Assembly: GCA_036841525.1 (NCBI GenBank)
Contig: DAITVZ010000001.1
Span: 62,001 to 126,000 of the forward strand
From: JAAYEA01 sp012689325
GTDB lineage: Bacteria > Chloroflexota > Anaerolineae > JAAYEA01
Direction of reading: 5' to 3'
DNA length: 64,000 bases
In this document: in pieces, positions 34,112-42,701 of the stretch
Layout of the letters: every line of letters starts with the position of its first letter
Numbering within the stretch: the stretch's first letter is position 1
Translations under genes and position numbers: made by a program
The notes under the pieces: generated by a model
The model's input: the letters and a program-made list of their open reading frames with translations, nothing else
Databases searched by the model: none
Told to the model about the DNA's origin: nothing

Positions 34112-34141
34112 TTGACAGATCGCCCCCCCGAGGCGTATAGT
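34112..34141 (+). promoter_or_regulatory. Promoter of the second URO-D-like gene
   Basis: TTGACA (34112-34117) and TATAGT (34136-34141) are 18 bp apart. Transcription should start about 34148, at the first base of a perfect hairpin. Confidence 0.72.
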
Positions 34142-34147
34142 GGTCCG

Positions 34148-34171
34148 GCTGCCGGCGGCAACGCCGGCAGC
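34148..34171 (+). promoter_or_regulatory. 5'-terminal hairpin with GCAA tetraloop
   Basis: A perfect 10-bp stem GCTGCCGGCG (34148-34157) / CGCCGGCAGC (34162-34171) is capped by the GNRA-type loop GCAA. It would form at the very 5' end of the transcript and is likely an mRNA stabiliser; an operator role is the alternative. Confidence 0.6.
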
Positions 34172-34200
34172 ATCTCTATGACTTATTCGGGAGGAGCGAG

Positions 34201-35262
34201 ATGGAGTTAGAGTTCAAGCGGGATTTCGAGCAGGCGCAGGCGCAATGGGAAGGCTTTTGGCGCGGGGAAAACCGGCGCCCCATGGTCTCGGCGGTGATCC
34301 CCAAGCCGGGCGTGGAGCCGGTGGACAAGCCCGAGTACACCGCTGGGCGCGATGGCAACTATGGCCCGGTGGTGGACCAGTTGCTCCGCTATGGCGAAAC
34401 CCACGAGTTCATCGGCGAGGCGATCCCCTTCTTTTACCTCGAGTTCGCCGCCGACCATTTCGCCGGCCTCTTGGGCGCCAAGCTCCATTTCCGCGAGGAT
34501 GGCCACGGCTACGGTTGGGCCGAGCCCTTTGTGCGCGATTGGGATGAGCAAGAGCTCCGTTTCCAGCCCAACGGTGAGTGGTGGCAGCGCACCGTCGAGT
34601 TCGCCCAGGCGCTGCGGGCGGGCTGCGATGGCAAGCTGATGATCGCCGCGCCCACCCTGGTGGCGAGCCTTGACGCCCTCTCCGCTATCCGCGGCGCGCA
34701 GAACCTGCTCATGGACTTGGTGACCCAGCCGGACAAGGTGCATCGCGCCCTGGCGCAGGTCACCCGCGCCCATGGCGAGATCCTGGATGCGCTCAGCGAA
34801 CTGCTGGACTTTCCCACCTATGGCAGCATCAACCGGCACGGCATGTACACCAAGGGCCGCATCGCTATTCCGCAATGTGATTTCTCCTGCATGATCTCCC
34901 CGGCGATGTACCGCGAGTTCGAGGTCCCTTACCTGCGGCAAGAGATGGCGCGCCTGGACGCCGCCGAGTACCACCTGGACGGCCCCGGCGCGATCAAGCA
35001 TCTCCCCGCGCTGTGCGAGATCGAGGAGCTGGATATCGTCCAGTGGGTCCCGGGCTCGGGCTTTGGCGAGGCGCAGGATTGGACCTGGCTCTATGACCGC
35101 ATCGACCAGCTCGGCAAGGGGCAGATTCGCGGCGCTGATGCGGATGGTGCGGTGGAACTGTGGCGGCGATACCAGTCCAAGAAGTTGGTCCTCGGCGTGC
35201 GCGTGGCCTCTCGCGCCGAGGCGGAGGCCCTGATGGCCCGGCTGGTGGCGGTCGGCAAGTAG
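34201..35262 (+). CDS. Uroporphyrinogen-decarboxylase-fold protein (URO-D superfamily), second copy
   Basis: The 353-residue protein belongs to a second URO-D-fold group, often labelled trimethylamine corrinoid protein 2 or methyltransferase-like. The C-terminal barrel strands YHLDGPGAIKHLPAL and LDIVQWVPGSGFGEAQDW are the clearest signature. It is only distantly related to the preceding copy. The frame stays open after its TAG stop for 41 further codons (see 35263-35388). RBS GGGAGG precedes the ATG. Substrate and partner are unknown; the label rests on fold-level similarity. Confidence 0.6.
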   Translation: MELEFKRDFEQAQAQWEGFWRGENRRPMVSAVIPKPGVEPVDKPEYTAGRDGNYGPVVDQLLRYGETHEFIGEAIPFFYLEFAADHFAGLLGAKLHFREDGHGYGWAEPFVRDWDEQELRFQPNGEWWQRTVEFAQALRAGCDGKLMIAAPTLVASLDALSAIRGAQNLLMDLVTQPDKVHRALAQVTRAHGEILDALSELLDFPTYGSINRHGMYTKGRIAIPQCDFSCMISPAMYREFEVPYLRQEMARLDAAEYHLDGPGAIKHLPALCEIEELDIVQWVPGSGFGEAQDWTWLYDRIDQLGKGQIRGADADGAVELWRRYQSKKLVLGVRVASRAEAEALMARLVAVGK

Positions 35263-35388
35263 GCCGTCAGGTCGGGCGGTAGCGGACTCGCTCGGAGCCG
35301 CACCTTTGTCTGCCTGGACGAGGTCACCGTGGGCTCGTGGCGCGCGCCGGCGCTGGAGCGGGTCGCTTTGCCCCTGCTGCGGAAATAG
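35263..35388 (+). pseudogene. Possible in-frame gene remnant after the second URO-D-like gene
   Basis: Directly after the TAG at 35260-35262 the same frame continues for 41 codons and ends with TAG at 35386. The last 31 codons read like a genuine protein C-terminus (RTFVCLDEVTVGSW... ending LPLLRK). It could be the tail of a lost gene, for example one encoding a beta-sandwich carbohydrate protein, left by a deletion. I cannot identify the family. Confidence 0.35.
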
Positions 35389-35420
35389 TCGGGGGCTAGA
35401 CCGCGAAAGGAGTTGCCCAC

Positions 35421-36038
35421 ATGCACCCATTGCTCCTGGACATCCCCGAGCACTTCGAGACGGAGCGCCTCCTCTTGCGCCGCTATCGGGCCGGCGATGG
35501 CGCCTGGTACGCGGCGATGAGCCAGCGCAACAAGACGCACCTGGCGCGCTACGAGTCCGGCAATCCGGTGATAGGGATCCACACCGAGGAGGAGGCGGAG
35601 GTGGTGGTGCGCGGCTTGGCCGCCGCCTGGGCCGCGCGCAGCGCCTTCTTCCTGGGGGCGTTCCGCAAGGACACGGGGGCCTTTGCCGCCCAGATCTATA
35701 TCGGGGTGGTCAATTGGGACCTGCGCGAGCTCGAGCTGGGCTACTTTGCCGACGCCGCACAGGAGGGCCGCGGATACGTCACCGAGGCGGCGCTGGCGGC
35801 GCTGGATTTCGCCTTCCGGCATCTGGGAGCGCATCGCGTGCGGCTGGAATGCGACGACACGAACGCGCGGAGCCGCCGCGTCGCCGAGCGCTGCGGGATG
35901 ATCCAGGAAGGACATATCCGCGAGAACCTGAAGCACGCCGACGGCAGCCTGAGCGGGACGCTGCACTATGGCATGCTGAGAAGAGAGTGGGACTGGCCCT
36001 TCCTTGGCCCGGAAGCTGAGGAGGAAAGGCCGCGCTGA
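35421..36038 (+). CDS. GNAT acetyltransferase, RimJ/RimL-like
   Basis: The 205-residue protein has the RimJ/RimL order: FETERLLLRRYRAGDGA at the N-terminus, ELELGYFADAAQEGRGYVTE with the acetyl-CoA loop (about 93-115), and RVRLECDDTNARSRRVAERC. These enzymes acetylate protein N-termini or small amines. The ATG at 35421 has AAAGGAG upstream. It sits within the glycan region, but a link to glycan use is not evident. Confidence 0.85.
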   Translation: MHPLLLDIPEHFETERLLLRRYRAGDGAWYAAMSQRNKTHLARYESGNPVIGIHTEEEAEVVVRGLAAAWAARSAFFLGAFRKDTGAFAAQIYIGVVNWDLRELELGYFADAAQEGRGYVTEAALAALDFAFRHLGAHRVRLECDDTNARSRRVAERCGMIQEGHIRENLKHADGSLSGTLHYGMLRREWDWPFLGPEAEEERPR

Positions 36039-36079
36039 AACATATCGGCGGGCTCCTGAACACACAGAAAGGATAGGCA

Positions 36080-38038
36080 GTGGCTTTCGATCATCGCGAG
36101 CCGTACGTGACGGACGTCGAGGACTATAATGGGCCGCTGGATCGGGTCAGCCCATACCATTATTACATGTTCACCTACTGGCGGCTGCGCGGCCACTGGC
36201 GCAACGTGCTCTATGCCTGGACCCGCCGCCCGCCCTGCGACGCGACGGCGGCCATCGCGCCGGCCATCGCCGTGGCCGACGTGCCGACCACGCTGACGAT
36301 CACCGTCACCATCGGCGAGACGCCGCTGGGCGCGGGCGGCCGCGTCGCCGTCTATTGCCAGAAGGACTATGGCGGCACGGCCAACCACAATGTCGGGCGG
36401 CTTTTCCAGGGGCCCGATGGGCAGGCCGGCTACGGCGCGCGCATCACCGCCTCCGCCTCGCGCCCCGAGGTGGGGCTGCGCGTTCGCGTCCACTGCTGCG
36501 GCGCGGTGTTCACCTGCGCCGAGGTGTTCGTCGAGTCGGGCGAGCTTGGCCTGGGGGACACCCTGTCCATCGTCCTGGGCGACCCCTCCTGCAAGCCGCC
36601 GGTCGTCTGCGAGAAGGCCAAGACGCTGCCCTTCCGCGTCGGCATCGACTATCGTGGCGACGGCGAGTTTCGGCCCATCGCCGATACCCCGACGGTGCGG
36701 GTGGTGGGAGGCCGGGCGGCCTACCTGCGCTGTTTTGCCCCGGCGACGCCTGCGCCCGGCGAGCCGATCGCCGTGCGCGTGGTGGCGGCCGACCTGGCCA
36801 ATCACAACCCCGCCTACCAGCACCACGGGCGGCTCCGTCTGAGCGTGGTGGGCGAAGCGGCCAGCCAGGACCGTATCGTCGAGATGCCGGAAGAGGCGCA
36901 CGGCGCCATGCTGGTGCAGGGCCTCGCGGCGCCGCGATCCGGCGTCACGCGCATCCGCGTGATCGACGAAAGGAACGGTCTGATGGGCCAGACCAACCCC
37001 ATCTGCCCCGAGATGGCGCCGCCGGGGCTGCGCGTCTATTACGGCGAGATCCACAGCCACACCGAGCTTTCCGACGGGACGGGCTCCTGTGACGACAACT
37101 ATACCTGGGCGCGGGACGTGGAGGGGCTCGACTTTGCCGCGCTCGCCGATCACTTTGAGGACGGGCAGTCGTACAACTATGTCCTGGCGGACAAGTGGCG
37201 GCTGACGCAGGAGGCGACCGAGCGCTTCCATGCGCCAGGCCGCTTTGTCACCCTCCTGGGCTACGAGATCGGCACCCTGGAGGCGCACCGCAACGTCTAT
37301 TTCCGCGACGGCGTGGGGCGCATGATCGTGGAGGGGCCCGAGGGCGAGCGGGTGACCATGGACAACGTCTATGACAAGCTGGAAGGCGCCGAGTACATCC
37401 TGATCCCCCACGCCCCCAAGTATCATGGGATCAACTGGCGCCGCCCGCACCGGCCCGACCGCCAGCGCCTGGTGGAGATCTGCTCGAGCTGGGGGATCTC
37501 GGAGGAGGGCGGGGAGGGCCGCTACCAGTCGGTCCGCCATGCCCTCGAGATGGGATACCGTTTCGGCTTTACCGGGGGGACCGATAATCACAGCGCCGAG
37601 CCCGGCAACCCGGACTTGGGGGGGATCACGGGGGTCTTGGCCCCGGCCCTGACCCGCGAGGCGCTGTTCGACGCCTTGCTGGCGCGCCATACCTTTGCCA
37701 CCAGCGGGCCCCGGATGACCCTCCGTTTCGAGGGGCACGGGGCCATCATGGGCGACGAGCTGGTCCTGCCTGGCGACGCCCATCCGCGCTTTCGCGCGCG
37801 CGCGCTGGCCGGCGAGGCCATCGCCCGGCTGGAGCTGATCGGCAACGGCCAGGTGGTGCATGCGGTCAGCCCGGAGGACACGGACGACGCGACGCTCGAG
37901 TGGGAGGATGAGCGGACCGTGGCCGAAGTGGCCGCGCCGCGCGAGCTGGGGGCGCCTTCGGCCTACTATTATCTGCGCGTGACCACGGTCAATGGCGCAT
38001 ACGGTTGGTCCAGCCCGATCTGGGTGAGCCAGGCATGA
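36080..38038 (+). CDS. PHP-domain protein (DUF3604-like metal-dependent hydrolase)
   Basis: The 652-residue protein has N-terminal beta-rich domains (about 50-310) followed by a PHP-type metallophosphoesterase-like domain with GEIHSHTELSDGTG (about 322-335), DFAALADHFE and GFTGGTDNHSAEPG (about 497-510), which supply the His/Asp/Glu metal ligands. DUF3604 proteins are found beside glycan-degradation genes and are presumed hydrolases. No signal peptide is seen. It starts with GTG at 36080, with AAAGGA at 36068-36073, 41 bp after the acetyltransferase gene. Confidence 0.75.
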   Translation: MAFDHREPYVTDVEDYNGPLDRVSPYHYYMFTYWRLRGHWRNVLYAWTRRPPCDATAAIAPAIAVADVPTTLTITVTIGETPLGAGGRVAVYCQKDYGGTANHNVGRLFQGPDGQAGYGARITASASRPEVGLRVRVHCCGAVFTCAEVFVESGELGLGDTLSIVLGDPSCKPPVVCEKAKTLPFRVGIDYRGDGEFRPIADTPTVRVVGGRAAYLRCFAPATPAPGEPIAVRVVAADLANHNPAYQHHGRLRLSVVGEAASQDRIVEMPEEAHGAMLVQGLAAPRSGVTRIRVIDERNGLMGQTNPICPEMAPPGLRVYYGEIHSHTELSDGTGSCDDNYTWARDVEGLDFAALADHFEDGQSYNYVLADKWRLTQEATERFHAPGRFVTLLGYEIGTLEAHRNVYFRDGVGRMIVEGPEGERVTMDNVYDKLEGAEYILIPHAPKYHGINWRRPHRPDRQRLVEICSSWGISEEGGEGRYQSVRHALEMGYRFGFTGGTDNHSAEPGNPDLGGITGVLAPALTREALFDALLARHTFATSGPRMTLRFEGHGAIMGDELVLPGDAHPRFRARALAGEAIARLELIGNGQVVHAVSPEDTDDATLEWEDERTVAEVAAPRELGAPSAYYYLRVTTVNGAYGWSSPIWVSQA

Positions 38039-38187
38039 GGCGGGGGGCTGGCGATCCATCAGCGCCAGGCCGACGCCTTCCGGGACGCGGGCTGCCTCGC
38101 CCAGCCGGTCGCGGGCGGCGGCATCTTGCCCGATCATGACCGTCCAGAAAACCTTGTCGATTTCCATAATACGTTAGGGGGCTTGCC

Positions 38188-39399
38188 ATGATCTCTGTTC
38201 GCGATTTCGGAGCGGTGGGCGATGGCAGCGGCGCGGACGACGCGCCGGCGCTTCAGCGGGCGCTGGATGCAGCCGCAGGAGGCGCGCGCGAGGTGGTTGT
38301 GCCCGCCGGGAGCTATACCATCAAGCGAACGCTGCTCGTCGGGTCGGGGACGATCCTGCGCCTGGCTGCGGACGCTCTCATCCGGCTGGCGGACGAGGCC
38401 GGGCCGCGCGGGGGCGCCGGCTGCTTTCTGCTCACCAACCGCGACCACGGCTCCGGCAACCAGGACATCACCGTGGAAGGCGGCATCTGGGATGGCAACA
38501 ACCCCGGCAACCCGCGCGGGCCCGATGGCCCCCGGGATAGCTATACCGGCGTGGCCATCAATTTCGTCCACGTGCACGGGCTGCGCCTGCGCGGGCTGAC
38601 CGTGCGCGACCCCGAGTCCTTTTTCATCCGCGTGGGCGAGGCGCGCGATTTCGTCATTGAGGACATCACCCTGGAGGCCCCGCACCTGCGGCCCAACCAG
38701 GACGGCATCCACGTCGGCGGTTTCAGCGAGGATGGGCTTATCCGCCGGATCGTGGGGGTGGGCCCTGGCTGCCCGAACGACGACATGGTCGCCCTCAACG
38801 CCAATGACGACGTCACCCGCGCCGTCAACCTGGGCATGAAGGAGGGGCCGATCCGCCGGATGCAGGTCGAGGAGATCGCCGCCGAGGACGCCTACACCTT
38901 TGTGCGCCTGCTCAGCCAGGACGCGCCCATCGAGGATGTGCGCATCCGTGGAATCCGCGGCGGCTGCCGTTATCATGCCCTGAACCTCAACCGCTGGCGC
39001 TTTCCGCCCGGCAAGGGGCGCATCGCTCGCGCCCTGATCGAGGATGTGGAGGTCGGGCGGCGGCCCTCGCCCTGCCGCGACGCGCTGATCCACGTGACCC
39101 TGAGCGTGCAAGACCTGGAAATTCGCGACGTCCGCCGCCCGCAGGACGGCCTCCCCGAGATCGCGAGCCTGGACCTGAACAACGGGACCGCAGCCCAGGC
39201 GCTGCTGGAGGGGCTGGGCGCGGCCCAGCGCCAGGCCCTGGAGGGCGCCTCGACGGCGGCCCTGGCCTGGACGGCGGGGAGCTCGCTGGACGACCAGGCG
39301 GTGCGGGCGACCGTGGCGCCGGGAGCCAGGCTGCGCTTGCCCTCGGGCGGTTTTGGGCGGCTGCGCATCCGCTCCGGCGCGGAGGCGCGCCTCTGGTAG
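38188..39399 (+). CDS. Pectate-lyase-superfamily/GH28-like parallel beta-helix protein
   Basis: The 403-residue protein opens with VRDFGAVGDG followed by an Asp-rich segment, the hallmark of the Pectate_lyase_3/GH28-like N-terminus, and continues with beta-helix rungs (DITVEGGIWDGN, LRLRGLTVRDPESFFI, NQDGIHVGGF, NDDMVALNANDD). GH28 enzymes use paired Asp residues in motifs much like the last two. There is no signal peptide, so it would act on imported oligosaccharides. The last 80 residues are a beta-rich tail. RBS AGGGGG precedes the ATG. Confidence 0.75.
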   Translation: MISVRDFGAVGDGSGADDAPALQRALDAAAGGAREVVVPAGSYTIKRTLLVGSGTILRLAADALIRLADEAGPRGGAGCFLLTNRDHGSGNQDITVEGGIWDGNNPGNPRGPDGPRDSYTGVAINFVHVHGLRLRGLTVRDPESFFIRVGEARDFVIEDITLEAPHLRPNQDGIHVGGFSEDGLIRRIVGVGPGCPNDDMVALNANDDVTRAVNLGMKEGPIRRMQVEEIAAEDAYTFVRLLSQDAPIEDVRIRGIRGGCRYHALNLNRWRFPPGKGRIARALIEDVEVGRRPSPCRDALIHVTLSVQDLEIRDVRRPQDGLPEIASLDLNNGTAAQALLEGLGAAQRQALEGASTAALAWTAGSSLDDQAVRATVAPGARLRLPSGGFGRLRIRSGAEARLW

Positions 39400-39446
39400 G
39401 CCGCGCAGCGCCGCGACGGGCTTGCGGTTGATCGCCAAGGGGCGGT

Positions 39447-39474
39447 TTGACAAACGCGGGTTTATGGATATTCT
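39447..39474 (+). promoter_or_regulatory. Promoter of the NanE-like gene
   Basis: TTGACA (39447-39452) and TATTCT (39469-39474) are 16 bp apart. Confidence 0.6.
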
Positions 39475-39574
39475 TAGGGGGTCCTCTGGGGACGATCCTC
39501 TGCGTGACTGAGCCAGTCGGCCCATCCCTATCCCTGCCCGGGCTCTTGGTCTGCAGATACTGAAAAGGTGCGGA

Positions 39575-40285
39575 GTGTCCAAGAGACCGCTGCAGGAGTG
39601 GTTGCCTGGCGTTCGGGGAAAGCTGATCGTTTCCTGCCAGGCGCTGGAAGGCGAGCCGTTGCATGGCTCCGAGATCATGGCACGCATGGCCCGGGCCGCC
39701 GAACTGGGCGGCGCGGTCGCGATTCGCGCCAATTCCCCCGACGATATCCGCGCCATTCGCGCGGCGGTGGCCCTGCCGATCTTTGGCCTCTATAAAGACC
39801 GCCTCCCCGGCTTTGACCGCTACATCACTCCTACGGTGGAGCATGCCCGCCAGATCGCCGAGGCCGGCGCTGACGTGATCGCTGTGGACGCGACCGCGCG
39901 ACCGCATCCCGAGGGGCTGACCCTCGCGGCGTTTATCCGCGAGATTCACCGGGCGACCGGCTGCCCTATCCTGGCCGACATCTCGACCCTGGACGAGGCC
40001 CTTGCGGCCGAGGCTGCCGGGGCCGACCTGGTCTCGACCACGCTATCGGGCTATACGCCCTATAGCCCCGCGCTCGAGGGCCCGGACCTGGACCTGGTCG
40101 AGGCCGCCGCCTCGCGGCTGGGCGTGCCGCTGCTGGCGGAGGGGCGCTACCACTATCCGGAGCAAGCGGCGGAGGCGCTGCGCCGCGGCGCCTATGCTGT
40201 CATCGTTGGCGGAGCCATCACGCGCCCGCTCGAAATCACGGCGCGGTTCGCCGCGGCCATGTCGCGCGCGGGCCGGGCCGCCTGA
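39575..40285 (+). CDS. nanE: N-acetylmannosamine-6-phosphate 2-epimerase
   Basis: The 236-residue TIM-barrel enzyme interconverts ManNAc-6-P and GlcNAc-6-P. The family blocks LIVSCQALEGEPLHGSEIM, the active-site Lys in IFGLYKDRLPGF, VIAVDATARPHP and LLAEGRYHYPEQA are all present. The start is GTG at 39575. No sialic acid aldolase or kinase is next to it, so the ManNAc source may be another amino sugar in the glycan taken up by the neighbouring transporter. Confidence 0.88.
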   Translation: MSKRPLQEWLPGVRGKLIVSCQALEGEPLHGSEIMARMARAAELGGAVAIRANSPDDIRAIRAAVALPIFGLYKDRLPGFDRYITPTVEHARQIAEAGADVIAVDATARPHPEGLTLAAFIREIHRATGCPILADISTLDEALAAEAAGADLVSTTLSGYTPYSPALEGPDLDLVEAAASRLGVPLLAEGRYHYPEQAAEALRRGAYAVIVGGAITRPLEITARFAAAMSRAGRAA

Positions 40286-40311
40286 CCGACGGCTGCGATG
40301 GATTTGCCATT

Positions 40312-40343
40312 TATCCGCAAGCCATGTAGCATGTATCCGCAAG
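40312..40343 (+). repeat. Paired TATCCGCAAG direct repeats upstream of the second binding-protein gene
   Basis: TATCCGCAAG occurs at 40312-40321 and 40334-40343, 22 bp apart (two helical turns), with a CATGTAGCATG palindrome between. This arrangement suits an activator site. Confidence 0.4.
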
Positions 40344-40454
40344 TGCGTGGTCGCCCGATTCGGCAGGTGGGGCGCGGAGAGGGGGTGCAAGGTCAAACAA
40401 AAGCCTTGTTATCTCGTGATTTTGGACCGAATTTTCTAGGAGGAAAGGAACAAG

Positions 40455-42509
40455 ATGAAGCGTCGTGATTTTCTAAGAGCAGCGGCTATGACGGCCGTGG
40501 GCGCGGTGGCGGCGAGCTGCGCGCAGCCCACCCCCATCGTTCTCGAAAAAGAAGTGCCCGTCGAGAAGGTGGTGAAAGAAACCGTCGTCGTTGAAAAAGA
40601 GGTCGCCGTCGAAAAGGTCGTCAAGGAGACGGTGGTCGTCCAGAAAGAGGTCGCGGTCGAAAAAGTGGTCACCGCCACCCCGGTTCCGGAAAAGTTCCAT
40701 GAGGCGCCCGAGCTGGCCGAGCTGGTCAAGGCCGGCAAGCTGCCTCCCGTGGAAGACCGCGTTCCCGTCGAGCCGCTGGTCCTCGAGCCGCCCATCGAGG
40801 TCGGCAAGTACGGCGGTTTCTGGCGCCAGTTGCACCTCGGCACCACGGACGCCATGCAGAACTATTACAAGGTGGACGAGTTCGTGGGCAAGTTCCTGCC
40901 CGATGGCTCCATCGTCCCCAACGTGGTCAAGGCCTGGGAGTTCAATAGCGACGTCACCCAGATGACCATCTATCTCCGCAAGGGGATGAAGTGGTCCGAC
41001 GGCATGCCCTTCACCGCCGCCGACGTGATGTTCTGGTGGAACGACGTGGTGATGAACGACGAGCTGACCCCCTCCAAGCCGTCCTGGCTGCGGGTGGCCG
41101 GCGAGCTGGCCAACGTCACCAAGGTGGACGACTATGCCTTCTCCATCACCTTCCCCAGCCCCTACGGCTCGGTGGTGGAGCAGATGCCGATCCAGGCTCC
41201 CTGGGTCCCCGCGCATTATATGAAGCAGTTCCATGCCACCTATGCCGTCAAGGCCGACCTGGACGCCAAGGTCACCGCGGCGGGCTTCCAGGATTGGAAG
41301 CAGCTCTGGGGCGCCAAGACCGCGCGCGCGAACCACGTGGGCCTGCCCACCGTCTTTGGCTGGAACCCCACCAACACGCTGGATCAGCAGATCCAGGTCT
41401 GGGAGCGCAACCCCTACTTCTGGAAGGTGGACACCGAGGGCAACCAGCTGCCGTACATGAACGAAATCCGCCGCTTCCTCCTGCCCGACATGGAGGCGCT
41501 CCTGCTCAAGTGTATCGCGGGCGATGCGGATTTCGAGAGCCGTCGTGTGGAGGGCGTCAAGAACTATCCCACCGCCATGGCCAACCGCGAGAAGGGCAAC
41601 TATCGGGTGGTGATGGAGGACAACGCCGGCAGCAACATCGGCACGATGTTCTTCAACTTTGCCCACAAGGACCCGGTGCTGAAAGAGCTCTTTATGAACA
41701 AGGACTTTCGGCATGCGATCTCCCTGGGCATCGACCGCGCCGAGGTCAACGATATCGTGCAAAAGGGCGTCTGCCCCATCTCGGCGGCCACCTGCGCCAT
41801 CGGCGCAGCCTGGTACGATCCGAAGAACGGCACCGAGAACCCGTGGATCAAGTACGATGTGGACGCGGCCAACAAGCTGCTGGACGGGATTGGCCTGGAC
41901 AAGAAGGATGGCGAAGGCTATCGCCTGCGTTCGGATGGCAAGCGGCTCTCGCTGGTCAACACCGTCTGGAGCACCGACGCGGCGCTCTTCCCCAACGTGG
42001 CTTTCTGGGAGATCGTGAAGCCGCAGTTGGCCAAGATCGGCGTCGAGATGGTGCTCGACCCGACCGAGCGCGAGCTCTGGGTCCAGCGCATCCACGCGCT
42101 CGACTTTGACGTGGCCGTGTATATCATGGCCATGGGCCACGCCACCCAGACGCCGCTGCAGCAGAAGCAGTTCGCGCCGGTGAGCGAGGCCGGGCAGCAC
42201 TGGGGTCCCCAGTGGGGCCTCTGGTACGAGACGGCTGGCAAGCAGGGCGAGGAGCCCCCGGCCGAGGTCAAGAAGATGCTGGAGATCTATGACGAGGCCG
42301 TGGCCGAGCCGGACACCGCCAAGCGTAACGCCCTGATCAAACAGGCGATGGACATCCATGGCGAGGAGACCTACATGGTCGGCCTGCTGAACGAGTCCCC
42401 GCAGGCGCGCTGGATGATCGTCCACAACTGCATCGGCAACGTGGGCGACCGCATCTACGGCTCCAACTCGCTGGCCATGCATTCCTGCTTGATGTTCAAA
42501 AAGTGCTAA
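40455..42509 (+). CDS. ABC transporter family 5 solute-binding lipoprotein (Tat-type signal), second copy
   Basis: The 684-residue lipoprotein starts with a twin-arginine signal (KRRDFLRA) and lipobox VAASC, then a charged linker of three 16-residue units, then a full SBP_bac_5 domain (about 115-600). It is paralogous to the protein at 29089 but clearly diverged in the ligand domain. The permeases follow at 42702 and 43691, separated by a strong hairpin at 42551-42592. Context points to an oligosaccharide ligand. RBS AGGAGG is close to 40438-40443. Confidence 0.88.
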   Translation: MKRRDFLRAAAMTAVGAVAASCAQPTPIVLEKEVPVEKVVKETVVVEKEVAVEKVVKETVVVQKEVAVEKVVTATPVPEKFHEAPELAELVKAGKLPPVEDRVPVEPLVLEPPIEVGKYGGFWRQLHLGTTDAMQNYYKVDEFVGKFLPDGSIVPNVVKAWEFNSDVTQMTIYLRKGMKWSDGMPFTAADVMFWWNDVVMNDELTPSKPSWLRVAGELANVTKVDDYAFSITFPSPYGSVVEQMPIQAPWVPAHYMKQFHATYAVKADLDAKVTAAGFQDWKQLWGAKTARANHVGLPTVFGWNPTNTLDQQIQVWERNPYFWKVDTEGNQLPYMNEIRRFLLPDMEALLLKCIAGDADFESRRVEGVKNYPTAMANREKGNYRVVMEDNAGSNIGTMFFNFAHKDPVLKELFMNKDFRHAISLGIDRAEVNDIVQKGVCPISAATCAIGAAWYDPKNGTENPWIKYDVDAANKLLDGIGLDKKDGEGYRLRSDGKRLSLVNTVWSTDAALFPNVAFWEIVKPQLAKIGVEMVLDPTERELWVQRIHALDFDVAVYIMAMGHATQTPLQQKQFAPVSEAGQHWGPQWGLWYETAGKQGEEPPAEVKKMLEIYDEAVAEPDTAKRNALIKQAMDIHGEETYMVGLLNESPQARWMIVHNCIGNVGDRIYGSNSLAMHSCLMFKKC
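40545..40685 (+). repeat. Tandem 48-bp repeat in the linker of the second binding protein (about 3 units)
   Basis: Units start at 40545, 40593 and 40641; the first two are full 16-codon units and the third ends in TATPV. The first binding protein has about two units, so copy number varies between paralogues. Confidence 0.85.
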
Positions 42510-42550
42510 CCGTAAGGTAGGGGCAGGCCGCGCGCCTGTCCTTGCCACCA

Positions 42551-42592
42551 AAGCCCTGGGGGGGGCGGCACGCCGCCGCGCCCCCAGGGCTT
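42551..42592 (+). terminator. Long intercistronic hairpin between binding-protein and permease genes
   Basis: AAGCCCTGGGGG (42551-42562) pairs perfectly with CCCCCAGGGCTT (42581-42592), and GCGGC/GCCGC can pair inside. There is no T tract. Such hairpins often lower permease expression relative to the binding protein. Confidence 0.65.
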
Positions 42593-42701
42593 GACTCCGG
42601 GCTCTGCGGCATGGAACTGCCGCGGGCAGTCTATGCCGCCGGCGCCGCCTTGGGGACGTTCGGGCGGTGCTGGGCCGCTATCATGTGCATGCGGAGGGGC
42701 T

